NCBI RefSeq assembly: GCF_900142935.1
Contig: NZ_FSRS01000001.1
Coordinates: 3,264,501-3,328,500, forward strand
Source: Rhodovulum sp. ES.010
GTDB taxonomy: Bacteria > Pseudomonadota > Alphaproteobacteria > Rhodobacterales > Rhodobacteraceae
Direction: 5' to 3'
DNA length: 64,000 bases
Under the pieces are notes generated by a model. The model saw only the letters and a program-made list of their open reading frames with translations. It did not search any database and had not been told where the DNA came from. Shown here one piece after another: positions 26,527 to 35,803 of the stretch. Position 1 is the stretch's first letter, and each line of letters starts with the position of its first letter. The translations under genes and the position numbers were made by a program.

Positions 26527-27479
26527 CAGTTGAGCAATCCCTTCATGCCGCCGTCTGGGGCCTCGCCACCCAGGGCAGCGGCGATCGTGGTGGTGTTATG
26601 GTCGATCATGCCGAGATAGGTGCCCTCGTAGGTGTCGGGCGCGCCCATCGCGTCCGAAAACAACTCGCCGCCGATGGCCACCTCGTGGCCCCGCGCCGCT
26701 GCGCCTTCGATCAGCGCTCGGATGTTTCGGTCGGAGACCGAGCTTTCGACGAAGACGGCACGGATATCGCGGTCTGCCAGCAGCTCCACGAGATCGGCGA
26801 TCCGCCTCAAACCCGCTTCGCTTTCGGTCGAGATGCCCTGGATGCCCACGACCTCGAACCCGTAGGCCGAGCCGAAATAGTTGAACGCGTCATGGGCGGT
26901 CACAAGCACCCGCGCCTCGGCCGGGACCGAGGACAGGACTCCCGCGGTGTAGCGCGCGAGCGCGTAGAGTTCGGCCAGATGCGCCTCGGCATTGGCGCGG
27001 AAGGTCGCCTCGGCCTCGGGCGCAGTCGCGATCAGCGCGTCGCGCACGTTCAGCACGACCCGCGCCCAGAGATTGGGGTTCATCCACACATGGGGGTCGA
27101 ACTTGTCGTCGTAATCGTCGTGCCCGATCAGCAGGTTGCGCGGCAGGCTTTCGGCCACGGCGACGACGTTGTTGTCGTTGGCCAGCTCCAGCAGGAAGTT
27201 CTCCATCTGCGCTTCGAGATAAAGACCGTGCCACAGCACGAGATCGGCGCGCGCCAGTGCAACGATGTCGGACCGGGTCTGACGGTAAGAATGCGGATCG
27301 ACCCCGGGACCCATCAGCGCGCGCACCTCGACGAGATCGCCCCCGACCTTGCGGGCGGCATCGGCGATCATGCCAGTGGTCGCGACGACACTGGCCCGCT
27401 CTTGGGCCGCGACCGGGCCAGGCCAGGCCATGCAGAGCGCAGCAATGGCCGCGAGAACGCTTCGTCTGGTCGCATGCAT
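26526..27479 (-). CDS. sitA: Metal-binding periplasmic protein of Mn-type ABC transporter
   Basis: A 317-residue cluster A-I (TroA/PsaA/SitA) binding protein with a signal peptide ([17 protein letters not shown]). Likely metal ligands are His63 in [10 protein letters not shown], His in FDPHVWMNP, and an acidic residue in [11 protein letters not shown]. It has [12 protein letters not shown] and no His-rich loop, features that favour Mn or Fe over Zn, though this is not decisive. ATG 27479 is chosen because it starts the signal peptide after a GGGGGA sequence. Two palindromes immediately upstream suggest metal-responsive control. Confidence 0.88.
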   Translation of the reverse strand: MHATRRSVLAAIAALCMAWPGPVAAQERASVVATTGMIADAARKVGGDLVEVRALMGPGVDPHSYRQTRSDIVALARADLVLWHGLYLEAQMENFLLELANDNNVVAVAESLPRNLLIGHDDYDDKFDPHVWMNPNLWARVVLNVRDALIATAPEAEATFRANAEAHLAELYALARYTAGVLSSVPAEARVLVTAHDAFNYFGSAYGFEVVGIQGISTESEAGLRRIADLVELLADRDIRAVFVESSVSDRNIRALIEGAAARGHEVAIGGELFSDAMGAPDTYEGTYLGMIDHNTTTIAAALGGEAPDGGMKGLLN

Positions 27480-27524
27480 CGGCCGTGTTCCCCCGTGCGG
27501 TCGGAAATCCATACCTGCCCAATA

Positions 27525-27570
27525 TTGCGACGCATTCGCAAAAGTCAACGCTAATGCGAGGCATTCGCAA
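27525..27570 (-). promoter_or_regulatory. Two TTGCGA-N5-TCGCAA-type operators before sitABCD
   Basis: A perfect palindrome, TTGCGA-CGCAT-TCGCAA, lies at 27525-27541. A near-copy, ATGCGA-GGCAT-TCGCAA, lies at 27554-27570, with centres 29 bases apart. They sit 46-91 bases upstream of the sitA ATG. The TTGC...GCAA shape resembles Fur-family (Mur-type) manganese operators known in alphaproteobacteria. The assignment to Mur rather than MntR is inference. Confidence 0.6.
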
Positions 27571-27631
27571 ATTTGTGTGCGCCATTGCACGTCCTTTGCT
27601 CGAAAACCAGGCGCTCTGGTCGCAAACCGGC

Positions 27632-28855
27632 CTAATCGGCGGCCCCGCCGCGAAACCGGTTCTCGCGATCATAGGCGCAGGGCGCGTCCTGCATCTCGAG
27701 GTGTAGCCGGTCGCCGGTATAGGGATGGGCGCGCGCAAGCGCTTCGTCGACCGCGATACCGAGGCCGGGTTCCTCGGACAGCAGGACATGCCCGCCCTCG
27801 ACCCGGATCGCGCCGCCGATCAGCGCGTCGTGGAACGGGGTTTCGATGGTCTCGGCGATCAGCAGGTTCGGAAGCGTCGCGGCGAGGTGCAGGTTCGCGG
27901 CCCATTCCACCGGCCCGGCATAGAGATGCGGGGCAATCTGCGCGCCGTGGGCCTGGGCCAGCGCCGCGATCTTGACGCCCTGCCACAGCCCGCCCGCGCG
28001 CCCCAACGCCGGCTGCAGGATCGCGGCGGCGCCGGCTCTCAGCACCGCGGCGAATTCGGCAAGCGTCGTCAGTCGCTCGCCGGTCGCCACCGGGATCGAG
28101 GTGGCCCGGGCGACCCGGGCGAGGCCGGGAATGTCGTCGGGCGGCACCGGTTCCTCGAACCATAGAGGATCATAGGGTTCGAGGGTGCGGCCCAGCCGGA
28201 TCGCGCCTTCGGGGGTGAACTGCCCGTGGGTTCCGATCAGGAGGTCCGCCCGGTCGCCCATGGCGTCCTCGACAGCTGCGCAGAACGCCTCGGAGCGGGC
28301 GATGTCGCTGCGCGAGGGTTGGTGGCCGCCGCGCACCGTGTAGGGGCCGGCCGGGTCGAATTTCACCGCCGTGTAACCGCGGCGCACCGAATCGGCCGCG
28401 GCCTCCGCCGCCATGTCCGGCGAGGTCCAGAAGGCATCGGGATCGTGCCGGGGCAGGGGATAGAGGTAGGAATAGCACCGGATGCGTTCGTTGACGCGGC
28501 CGCCGAGCATGGCCCAGACGGGCCGGTCCCGCGCCTTGCCGAGGATGTCCCAACAGGCGATCTCCAGCCCAGAGAAGGCGCCCATCACCGTCGGGTCGGG
28601 CCGCTGGGTGAACCCGGACGAATAGGCCCGGCGGAACATCCATTCCACGTTTTCCGGGCTCTCGCCCGCCATGTGGCGGGCGAATACGTCCGCGATGACC
28701 GCCCGCATCGCGTCCGGGCCGACCGAGGTCGCATAGCATTCCCCGTAGCCGACAATACCGCAAGCGGTGGTCAGCTTCACCACGATCCAGTAACGGCCGC
28801 CCCAACCCGGCGCGGGGGGCGCGATGACGAAGATTTCGAGGTCGGCCAGCCGCAT
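27632..28855 (-). CDS. Enolase-superfamily sugar-acid dehydratase (mandelate racemase subgroup)
   Basis: A 407-residue enzyme with the MR/MLE N-terminal capping domain and C-terminal barrel. Motifs include AVKFDPAGPYTVRGGHQ, DLLIGTHGQFTPEGAIRLGR, the metal-ligand stretch LWFEEPVPPDDI and ATGERL, and a late histidine in QIAPHLYAGP. Members remove water from sugar acids such as gluconate, galactonate or mannonate. The exact substrate cannot be read here. Its ATG overlaps the stop of the alcohol dehydrogenase gene by one base (TGATG), so the two probably act in the same pathway. ATG 28855 is chosen for this coupling. Confidence 0.78.
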   Translation of the reverse strand: MRLADLEIFVIAPPAPGWGGRYWIVVKLTTACGIVGYGECYATSVGPDAMRAVIADVFARHMAGESPENVEWMFRRAYSSGFTQRPDPTVMGAFSGLEIACWDILGKARDRPVWAMLGGRVNERIRCYSYLYPLPRHDPDAFWTSPDMAAEAAADSVRRGYTAVKFDPAGPYTVRGGHQPSRSDIARSEAFCAAVEDAMGDRADLLIGTHGQFTPEGAIRLGRTLEPYDPLWFEEPVPPDDIPGLARVARATSIPVATGERLTTLAEFAAVLRAGAAAILQPALGRAGGLWQGVKIAALAQAHGAQIAPHLYAGPVEWAANLHLAATLPNLLIAETIETPFHDALIGGAIRVEGGHVLLSEEPGLGIAVDEALARAHPYTGDRLHLEMQDAPCAYDRENRFRGGAAD

Positions 28856-29937
28856 CAGAATAGGATCACGTTGCGCCGCGCCGCGCCGGTCGCGGTATCG
28901 GCGATGGCCTCGTTGATCCGGTCGAGCGTCCAGCGCCCCGAAACCAGCTCGTCGAGCTTGACGCGCCCCTGCGCATATAGATCCACGATCCAAGGGATAT
29001 CCCGTGCCAGCACGGTGTCGCCCATCATCGAGCCAAGCATGGCCTGGCCGGTCAGCGCCGCCACCACCGGCTCGTATCGCGCCGTCTGGCCCGAATGGGT
29101 CATGCCCACCATGACGAGACGCCCGCCGGCGCCCAGATACCGGGGGGCGGTATCGTAGGCCGGGGCCGCGCCCACAGTGACCAGCACCGCGTCCGCGCCC
29201 CGCCCCGCGATCTTGCGCACGCGGCGCCATGGCTTCTCCTCGGTCGCCAATACCGTGTCGGTCGCGCCGAACGCTCGCGCGCTTTCCAGCTTGTCGGGCA
29301 ACATGTCCACCGCGATGACGCGCGCCGCGCCGGCCAGCCGTGCGCCCTGGATCGCGTTCAAACCGACGCCGCCCGCGCCGATCACCACCGCGACCTCGCC
29401 CGGACGGATACGAGCCGTGTTGATCGCCGCACCCATGCCGGTGATGACCCCGCAGGACAGCAGGCAGGCCACCTCCAGCGGCATGTTCCGCGGGACCTTT
29501 GCCACCTGGCTGTGATGGACGACGACCGCCTCGGCGAAGGCGCCGCAATCCAGCCCCTGTTTCAGGATGCCCCCCTCGGCGGTGCGCAGGGGGCCTGCGT
29601 CCTCGTAGGGTCGCACCTGGCAGAGCGAAGGCCGACCGCTGCCGCAGCTTGCGCAGGTCCCGCAGGCACGGATCAGCGTCACGATCACCGGGTCGCCGGC
29701 CGCGAGGTCATGCACGCCGTCGCCGATGCTGCGCACGCGCCCCGCGGCTTCGTGCCCATAGACCGCGGGTAAGGTGCCGCCCCAGGCGCCCTCGGCCAGC
29801 GAGATGTCGGAATGGCAGACCGCGCAGGCGGCAAGGTCCACTTCGACCTCGCCCGCGTGGGGCGCGCGCAGTTGCACTTCCTCGATGGTCAGCGGGGCTC
29901 CGAATTCGTGGCAGACGGCGGCGTGAATGGTTCTCAT
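28855..29937 (-). CDS. Zinc-dependent alcohol dehydrogenase (MDR family)
   Basis: A 360-residue medium-chain dehydrogenase. Catalytic zinc ligands lie in CAVCHSD (C41) and YGHEAAGRV. The structural zinc site is CGTCASCGSGRPSLC. The NAD fold is VVIGAGGVGLNAIQGARLAG. It would oxidise an alcohol or polyol to a carbonyl in the cytoplasm, but the substrate is unknown. It is coupled to the downstream dehydratase and lies 16 bases after the MFS transporter gene on the same strand, suggesting an uptake-plus-oxidation unit. ATG 29937 (MRTIHAAVCHEFG) is the family-like start. Confidence 0.85.
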   Translation of the reverse strand: MRTIHAAVCHEFGAPLTIEEVQLRAPHAGEVEVDLAACAVCHSDISLAEGAWGGTLPAVYGHEAAGRVRSIGDGVHDLAAGDPVIVTLIRACGTCASCGSGRPSLCQVRPYEDAGPLRTAEGGILKQGLDCGAFAEAVVVHHSQVAKVPRNMPLEVACLLSCGVITGMGAAINTARIRPGEVAVVIGAGGVGLNAIQGARLAGAARVIAVDMLPDKLESARAFGATDTVLATEEKPWRRVRKIAGRGADAVLVTVGAAPAYDTAPRYLGAGGRLVMVGMTHSGQTARYEPVVAALTGQAMLGSMMGDTVLARDIPWIVDLYAQGRVKLDELVSGRWTLDRINEAIADTATGAARRNVILF

Positions 29938-29953
29938 GGGGGCTCTGGGGCGG

Positions 29954-31174
29954 TCAGGCGGGCGCGCCGGCCGGCCGGCGCGCGGTAAAGACAAGGGCGC
30001 AGACGACCATCGTTGCCGCAGCCAGCACGAAGGGGGCGCCGGGCACGTTCGCAGGGGCACCGTCGCCCGTGAACAGGGCGAAGAGCTGCGTCATCACCAG
30101 GGGCGAGAGCACCATCGCGACGGACCGCGTGGAACTGACCACGCCCTGCAACTCCCCTTGCTGGTCGTCGCCCGCGGCCTTGGACATGATGCCGAGGATC
30201 GCCGGGGTCACGACGGCGCCCAGGGCCAGCGCCGGGGTCAGAACGAGGATGGCCGTGGAATTGTCGAGAAAGCCGATCACGAGGAAGGCGAAGAAATTGT
30301 AGGTTAGCCCGTACCAGACGGTGTTCCGCTCGCCGAGGGTGCGCAGGATCACCCGGATCAGCCCGCCCTGCACCGCGGCCACCCCGATCCCGAACATCGC
30401 CAGCGAGGCCCCGATCATCCCCGGCGTCCAGCCGAAGCGATACTGGGTGAAATAGGCCCAGATCGCGGGATAGATGAACATTGCGAACTCGTAGAGGAAG
30501 AACAGCAGCAGGAGCGGCCGCACCCCGGGCAACAGGCTCATCTGCCGGAACGCGCCGAGGGGATTGGCCCGTCGCCATTCGAACCGGCGGCGGATGCGGT
30601 CGGTCACCGTTTCGGGCAGCACCAGCCAGCCGAAGACCAGGTTCGCGGTGGCGAGCGCCGCAGCCGCCCAGAACGGCGCGCGGGGGCCAAGCTCACCAAG
30701 CAGCCCGCCGATGATCGGCCCGATCACGAACCCGACCCCGAAGGCCGCCCCCACCATGCCGAAGCGCGCGGCCTTCTGCTCGGGCGGCGAGATGTCGGCC
30801 AGGAACGCGCTAGCGGTCGCCTGGGTCGAGGCGGTGACCCCGCCGACGATGCGCGCGGCCAGAAGCAGCCAGATCGACCCCGCCACCGCCATCACGACGT
30901 AGTCGAGCGCCATCGTGGCCAGCGAGATCAGCAGCACCGGCCGCCGCCCGAACCGGTCCGACAGGTTGCCGATCAGCGGCCCGCAGAGGAACTGCATCAC
31001 CGCGAAACTGGTCATCAGGATGCCGCCCCAGACCGCGGCATCCGAGACGCCCACGCCCTCCACGTCGCGGATCAGTTCGGGCATCACCGGCAGGATCAGC
31101 CCGATCCCGATCGCGTCGAGCACCAGCGTGATCAGGATGAAGAGGATCGGCAGGCGATTGCTGGGCTCGGTCAT
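29954..31174 (-). CDS. MFS transporter, TetA-like (DHA1) family
   Basis: A 406-residue transporter with about twelve membrane segments. The N-terminal ILFILITLVLDAIGIGLILP and the motif A loop GNLSDRFGRRPVLL match TetA-type drug/proton antiporters. Position before the dehydrogenase and dehydratase genes may mean it moves a metabolite rather than a drug. Sequence alone does not decide this. It follows pcaB by 54 bases on the same strand. Confidence 0.8.
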   Translation of the reverse strand: MTEPSNRLPILFILITLVLDAIGIGLILPVMPELIRDVEGVGVSDAAVWGGILMTSFAVMQFLCGPLIGNLSDRFGRRPVLLISLATMALDYVVMAVAGSIWLLLAARIVGGVTASTQATASAFLADISPPEQKAARFGMVGAAFGVGFVIGPIIGGLLGELGPRAPFWAAAALATANLVFGWLVLPETVTDRIRRRFEWRRANPLGAFRQMSLLPGVRPLLLLFFLYEFAMFIYPAIWAYFTQYRFGWTPGMIGASLAMFGIGVAAVQGGLIRVILRTLGERNTVWYGLTYNFFAFLVIGFLDNSTAILVLTPALALGAVVTPAILGIMSKAAGDDQQGELQGVVSSTRSVAMVLSPLVMTQLFALFTGDGAPANVPGAPFVLAAATMVVCALVFTARRPAGAPA

Positions 31175-31228
31175 GGGGCGTCCGCAGGCTTCCGGTCATC
31201 AAAGGCTTAGCCGTTGAGAGGGGCGCGT

Positions 31229-32557
31229 TCAAACTCCAATCGCGGCCGTCGCGAAGCGGCGCGCATGTGCCGGCGCTTCGCCCATCTGCGCCGCCGGGGT
31301 GAAATGCGCGGCCCAGTCGGTGCCCGGCCAATCGCGCGCGGCCAGATCGGCCAGCGGCCGGCCGGCGTCCATCGCCTCGCGGCAGAGCGCCTCCACCGCC
31401 GCCTTGGCCTCCGGGCGCGGCATACGGTCGGCCAGCGCGAAACTCAGGGCTTCCGCATAGGCCAGCCCCAGCCCGCCGTCGATGTTGCGTGCCATGGCAT
31501 CCGGCAGCGGTGCGATCCGGGGCACCAACGCCTCGGCCACCGTCAGCGCGCGCCCCGCACCCATCACGATCTCGGGCAGCGCCAGCCACTCAACCATCCA
31601 GGCCGCCGCGTCGCGCTGCTGCCGGTGCGCCGCCGCGCCCTGGATATTGGCGTCCAGCCCCGCCAGGTGGCGCGCCAGCGACGTCAGGAGCAGGGGATCG
31701 ACCGGGTTCTGTTTGTGCGGCAGGGTGGAGGAGGCACCGCCAACGCCCAGCCGCACCTCGCCCACCTCGCTTTGCGCCATCAGAACCAAATCCTCGCCCG
31801 TCTTGGCCAGCGAACCGGCCACGCCCGTCAGCCAGCCCGACAACTCGGCAACGCCGTCGCGCGCCGCATGCCAGGGATCGCCCGCATTCCCCAGCCCCAG
31901 CGCCTCGGCCAGCCCTTTGCGCACCTCCGGCCCCTGCGGCCCCATCGCCGACAGCGTGCCGGCCGCGCCGAAAAGGCTGACGCGCAGCAGCCGCAGCTTC
32001 AGCGCCGCCAGCCGGTCAAGGTGCCGGATCAGGGGCCAGCCCCAGCCCGCCACCACCGCCCCGAACGAGGTCGGCGTGGCCACCTGTGCCAGCGTCCGCG
32101 CGGCCATCGGCAGGTCCGCATTGGTCTCGGCCTGCGCCCCCAGCGCGCGGATCACGCCGCGCAGCCGCCCCTCCAGGATCGTGATCGCCTGGCGCAGCCG
32201 CAGCACCAAGGCGGTATCCACGATGTCCTGGCTGGTGGCGCCCCAATGCACGTATTGCGCATGTTCCGGCGCCTCCATCGCCTTGCGGAAGGCGGCGACC
32301 AGCGCGGGCACCGGCACCGCGTTCTTCCCCGTCTCAGCGGCCATGCCGGCGGGGTCGAGCTGGAATTCCATCGCCGCGCGGTGGATGAAAGCACCCGAAA
32401 CCTCGGGAATCACCCCCAGCTGCCCCTGCACCTTCGCCAGGGCGCCTTCGACCAGCAGCATGGCGCGCACTTCCGCGCTGTCGGTGAACAGTTTCCCGAC
32501 CTCTTCATCGTGGAAAAGCCCGCGGTAAAGCGCGCTGTCGAACGGGCTGACGGCCAT
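31229..32557 (-). CDS. pcaB: 3-carboxy-cis,cis-muconate cycloisomerase
   Basis: A 442-residue member of the fumarase/aspartase superfamily. The signature loop GGASSTLPHKQNP is present, as are the VHWGATSQDIVDTA block and AARTLAQVATPTSFG, all typical of PcaB. It converts 3-carboxymuconate, made by PcaHG, to 4-carboxymuconolactone. ATG 32557 (MAVSPFDSALYRGLF) overlaps the BKACE stop by one base (TGATG). The family-like start and length support this choice over the longer open frame. Confidence 0.92.
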   Translation of the reverse strand: MAVSPFDSALYRGLFHDEEVGKLFTDSAEVRAMLLVEGALAKVQGQLGVIPEVSGAFIHRAAMEFQLDPAGMAAETGKNAVPVPALVAAFRKAMEAPEHAQYVHWGATSQDIVDTALVLRLRQAITILEGRLRGVIRALGAQAETNADLPMAARTLAQVATPTSFGAVVAGWGWPLIRHLDRLAALKLRLLRVSLFGAAGTLSAMGPQGPEVRKGLAEALGLGNAGDPWHAARDGVAELSGWLTGVAGSLAKTGEDLVLMAQSEVGEVRLGVGGASSTLPHKQNPVDPLLLTSLARHLAGLDANIQGAAAHRQQRDAAAWMVEWLALPEIVMGAGRALTVAEALVPRIAPLPDAMARNIDGGLGLAYAEALSFALADRMPRPEAKAAVEALCREAMDAGRPLADLAARDWPGTDWAAHFTPAAQMGEAPAHARRFATAAIGV

Positions 32558-33387
32558 CAGGCGGCCCCCAGGCCGAGAATCTCTCGCGCCTGGGCGCAGG
32601 TGGCGACGGGGCGCTTGTACTTTTCGCACATTTCCACCGCACGCCGCACCAGCGCCGCGTTCGACGGCGCCAGCGTCTCGCGGTCCCACCGCACGTTGTC
32701 TTCCAGCCCGGTGCGGGTGTGGCCCCCGGCGGCGATCGCCCATTCGTTCACCTCGATCTGGTGCCGCCCGATACCCGCACCGCACCATTCCGCGTCCGGC
32801 GCGATCCGCGCCAGCGTCTCGACGTAGAACTCGAAGCTGGGCCTGTCCGCCGGCATCGCGTTCTTCACCCCCATCACGAACTGCACGTAAAGCGGCCGCC
32901 TCAACCGCCCGTCCGCACTCATCTTCACCGCCTGGAAGATATGGCTGAGGTCGAACGCCTCGATTTCCGGCTTCACATCGTATTTCTGCATTTCCGAAGC
33001 CAGCCAATCTACCAGATCAGGCGGATTCTCGTAGACCCGTGTGGGGAAATTGTTCGATCCGACGGACAGCGAGGCCATGTCGGGCCTCAGCGGCAGCATC
33101 CCGCCCCGCTCCTTGCCCGCGCCCGACCGTCCCCCGGTCGAGAGCTGAACGATCATGCCGGGGCAATGCGCGCGGATGCCGTCCATCAGCCGGGCGAAAC
33201 GGTCGGGGTTCGAGGTCGGCGTCTGGTCCTCGTTGCGCACGTGGCAATGGGCGATGGACGCCCCCGCCTCGAAGCTCTCATGCACGCTTTCCACTTGTTC
33301 GGCGATCGAGATCGGGACGGCGGCGTTGTCCTCCTTGCGGGGGACGGAGCCGGTGATGGCGACGCAGATGATGCAGGGCTTGGTCAT
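32557..33387 (-). CDS. BKACE-family beta-keto acid cleavage enzyme (DUF849)
   Basis: A 276-residue TIM-barrel enzyme of the Kce/BKACE family. Zinc ligands H47 and H49 lie in SIAHCHVRNED, and the C-terminal GIGRHQIEVNEWAIAAGGH block carries the third-ligand region. BKACE enzymes condense a beta-keto acid with acetyl-CoA and release acetoacetate plus a shortened acyl-CoA. Placed between pcaG and pcaB, with no pcaIJ or pcaF in view, the likely substrate is 3-oxoadipate, yielding succinyl-CoA. That assignment is inferred from context. Its start overlaps the hydrolase stop as ATGA, and its end overlaps pcaB. Confidence 0.82.
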   Translation of the reverse strand: MTKPCIICVAITGSVPRKEDNAAVPISIAEQVESVHESFEAGASIAHCHVRNEDQTPTSNPDRFARLMDGIRAHCPGMIVQLSTGGRSGAGKERGGMLPLRPDMASLSVGSNNFPTRVYENPPDLVDWLASEMQKYDVKPEIEAFDLSHIFQAVKMSADGRLRRPLYVQFVMGVKNAMPADRPSFEFYVETLARIAPDAEWCGAGIGRHQIEVNEWAIAAGGHTRTGLEDNVRWDRETLAPSNAALVRRAVEMCEKYKRPVATCAQAREILGLGAA

Positions 33388-34106
33388 GTCTCTCCGGTCA
33401 GGGTGCGGTGGATCAGGCTGGCCAGCGCCTCGGGCGCGGTCAGTTGCGGCAGATGCCCGGTGGGCAGTTCGTCCAGCGTGGCGCAGGACGTTTCGGTCGC
33501 CATGGCGCGCTGCAACTCGGGGGTCACGGTCCGGTCGGCGCGGCACAGGATGTAGTGGCGCGGGACCCGGCCGAAGCGCTCGGCGGTCAAGGCAAGCGGG
33601 TCGACCTGCGCCTTGCTCGGCTGCGGGCCTAGCAGCGTCAGCGCCGCCTCCCGCTGCGCGGCCGAGGCGTCGTGGCAAAGGATTTCGTCGGCCAGGCTCG
33701 GGTCCAGCACCGTCGTCCCCTTGGCAGGCCCCGCGCGCACCGCCACCTGGATCGTCGCCGGCTCGCGCGACTTGAGCGAGACCAGGCTGTCGCCGTCCCG
33801 CGGCAGGAAGGCCGCGACATAGATCAGCCGCGTGACGCGCTCGGGCGCGGCCTCCGCCGCGGCCGAGATCGCCATGCCGCCCATCGAATGACCGATCAGC
33901 GCCGCGGGCGGGCCGCGTTCCAACTCCGCGACGATGCGGGCGGCATAGTCCTCCAGCCCCACGGTTTCGGGCGGTGTCGGATCCGCGCCGTGGCCCGGCA
34001 GGTCGATCGCTGCCGCGTCATGGCCCAGCGCGCACAGGCGGGCAGGAAGCTCGCCCCAGGCTTTCGCCTGGCCCCAGGCCCCGTGGGTCAGCAGCGCGCG
34101 GGCCAT
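33384..34106 (-). CDS. Alpha/beta hydrolase of the pca cluster
   Basis: A 240-residue alpha/beta hydrolase. The oxyanion part is LLTHGAWGQAKAW, the nucleophile elbow is LIGHSMGGMAISAAAE, and the catalytic His is in LPTGHLPQLT. It resembles plant methylesterase/salicylate-esterase-like hydrolases more than PcaD, and a bona fide pcaD is present upstream. Its role may be ester hydrolysis feeding aromatic acids into the pathway, but the substrate is not known. Start and stop overlap neighbouring genes (TGATG with pcaG, ATGA with BKACE). Confidence 0.78.
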   Translation of the reverse strand: MARALLTHGAWGQAKAWGELPARLCALGHDAAAIDLPGHGADPTPPETVGLEDYAARIVAELERGPPAALIGHSMGGMAISAAAEAAPERVTRLIYVAAFLPRDGDSLVSLKSREPATIQVAVRAGPAKGTTVLDPSLADEILCHDASAAQREAALTLLGPQPSKAQVDPLALTAERFGRVPRHYILCRADRTVTPELQRAMATETSCATLDELPTGHLPQLTAPEALASLIHRTLTGET

Positions 34107-34711
34107 CAGAGATCGAAAAAGACGGTCTCGCCGTCGCCCTGCAGGCGGATGTCGAACCGGTACGCGCCCGCGTCGATGCGTCGGGCCAGCAGCGTCTCGA
34201 TCCGCGCGCGATGTTCGATTCGTGCAAGAACGGGGCAGGCGGCATTGGCCTCTTCCTCGTCCTCGAAATAGATCCGCGTCTGCAAGCCGGTATTGATCCC
34301 GCGCGCCACGATCCAGAGCGCGATATGCGGCGCCATCATCCGCCCGTCCGGGGCCGGCGCGCGGCCCGGCTTGATCGTCTCCAGCCGCCATTCGCCGCTC
34401 TCGAAATCCGCCGCCATTCGCGCCCAGCCGGTCACGTTCGGGTCCGCCGGGCCACGCGGATCGCCGGGGTAGATCCCGTCCGCATCCGCCTGCCAGCTTT
34501 CCAGAAGCACGTCGCGCAGCACCATCCCCGCGCCATCCGTGACCGTACCGGTGAGCGTGATGCGCTCGCCCCGCGCGCCCTCGCGGATCGGCGCGGCGCC
34601 CAGGCCGCCCGGGTAAACCCCTGTTCTCAAGAGGTTGGGGGTCAGCCCGATATGGACGTAAGGCCCCGCGGTCTGCGACGGCGTTTCCTTCAGATAGGGC
34701 AGGTTCTGCAT
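34106..34711 (-). CDS. pcaG: Protocatechuate 3,4-dioxygenase alpha subunit
   Basis: A 201-residue alpha subunit of the intradiol dioxygenase. The N terminus reads LKETPSQTAGPYVHIGLTP, the family hallmark, followed by LLESWQADADGIYPGDPRG. The alpha subunit lacks the full set of iron ligands and shapes the active site made by PcaH. It couples to pcaH by a one-base TGATG overlap. With PcaH it opens protocatechuate to 3-carboxy-cis,cis-muconate. Confidence 0.95.
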   Translation of the reverse strand: MQNLPYLKETPSQTAGPYVHIGLTPNLLRTGVYPGGLGAAPIREGARGERITLTGTVTDGAGMVLRDVLLESWQADADGIYPGDPRGPADPNVTGWARMAADFESGEWRLETIKPGRAPAPDGRMMAPHIALWIVARGINTGLQTRIYFEDEEEANAACPVLARIEHRARIETLLARRIDAGAYRFDIRLQGDGETVFFDL

Positions 34712-35427
34712 CACAGCCCCTCGGCGCGGTTCTCGAAAAAGGTCTGGCGGCGGCCGCGTAGCACGATGTCGAAGTGGTAGGCCAGTGCGTCCATCGGGAT
34801 CGCCCGGTGCATGTCGAGCGGCGCCACCAGCGCGTCGCGTGCCTCCGGTGCGAGCGTGTTCGCGATGGGACAGCGGGCGATCAGCGGGTCGCCCTCGAAA
34901 TACATCTGGGTGATCAGCCGCTGGCCGAAGCCCGTGCCGAAGATCGAGAAATGGATGTGCATCGGGCGCCAGTCGTTCACCTTGTTCGGCCACGGGTAGG
35001 CGCCGGGCCGGATCGTTCGAAATTCGTAAGTCCCATCCTCCCCGGTGACGGTCCGCCCGCAGCCACCGAAATTCGGGTCGAGCGGCGCGAGATAGCCGTC
35101 GTTCAGATGCCGGTAGCGCCCGCCCGCATTGGCCTGCCAGATCTCGATCAGCACGCCGGGCACGGGCCGCGCGTTCTCGTCCAGCACCCGCCCATGCACG
35201 ACGATGCGTTCGCCGATGGCCGGCTCGCCGGTGAAGTTCAGCACGAGGTCGTTGTCGCGCGCCCCCAGCATGTCGCGGCCGAAGACCGGCCCGGTCTCCT
35301 CGCTGAGAGTCGAGCCCATCGCCACCAGGGGCCGCGACGGCGCCCGGGTCATCGAGGTCTTGTAGCCGGGCGTATAGGCCGGCGGGTGCCAGCCCCGGTC
35401 GCGCGGGTAAAGCGCGCCCCTATCCAT
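34711..35427 (-). CDS. pcaH: Protocatechuate 3,4-dioxygenase beta subunit
   Basis: A 238-residue iron-bearing subunit. The four expected ligands are visible: Tyr105 in GGRYRHLND, Tyr144 in PGAYPWPN, and His157 and His159 in [21 protein letters not shown] is the standard core. It performs intradiol cleavage of protocatechuate with O2. ATG 35427 overlaps the pcaC stop by eight bases, so PcaC and PcaHG are probably made from one transcript in fixed ratio. Confidence 0.96.
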   Translation of the reverse strand: MDRGALYPRDRGWHPPAYTPGYKTSMTRAPSRPLVAMGSTLSEETGPVFGRDMLGARDNDLVLNFTGEPAIGERIVVHGRVLDENARPVPGVLIEIWQANAGGRYRHLNDGYLAPLDPNFGGCGRTVTGEDGTYEFRTIRPGAYPWPNKVNDWRPMHIHFSIFGTGFGQRLITQMYFEGDPLIARCPIANTLAPEARDALVAPLDMHRAIPMDALAYHFDIVLRGRRQTFFENRAEGL

Positions 35428-35803
35428 CGCCCGCCTCCAGCTCGGCGAAGACCTCGCGAGCGATCCGGATCGCCGAATTGGCCCGCGGCACCCCGGCATA
35501 GATCGCGACATGCAGCATCACCTCCAGGATGTCCTCCTTGGTCGCGCCCGTGTTGGCGCAGGCCCTCAGGTGCAGCCGCAACTCATCGTGGTTCCCGAGC
35601 CCCGCCAGGAGCGCCACGGTCAGCATCGAGCGTTCGCGCGGCGGGATCGTGTCGCGCGACCAGACGCGGCCCCAAGCGGCCTCGGTGATCAGTTCCACGA
35701 AGGGCGGGTCGAGCACCGCGTCGCCCCGGCGCGAGCGGTTCACATGCGCGTCGCCCAAGGTGCGGCGGCGTGTGGCGTCGCCGGTGTCGAACAGGTCAGA
35801 CAT
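35420..35803 (-). CDS. pcaC: 4-carboxymuconolactone decarboxylase
   Basis: A 127-residue single-domain decarboxylase of the CMD/AhpD-like fold. It contains [31 protein letters not shown] sequence (seen as [20 protein letters not shown]), and [20 protein letters not shown]. It converts 4-carboxymuconolactone to 3-oxoadipate enol-lactone. It is separate from pcaD, unlike the fused pcaL of some actinobacteria. Its ATG lies inside the pcaD 3' end (eight-base overlap). Confidence 0.93.
   Translation of the reverse strand: MSDLFDTGDATRRRTLGDAHVNRSRRGDAVLDPPFVELITEAAWGRVWSRDTIPPRERSMLTVALLAGLGNHDELRLHLRACANTGATKEDILEVMLHVAIYAGVPRANSAIRIAREVFAELEAGDG

Noticed and set aside
28855..29548. Fusion of the dehydratase with upstream sequence as one protein
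   Set aside because: The extra N-terminal part is the alcohol dehydrogenase in another frame. The real start is ATG 28855.
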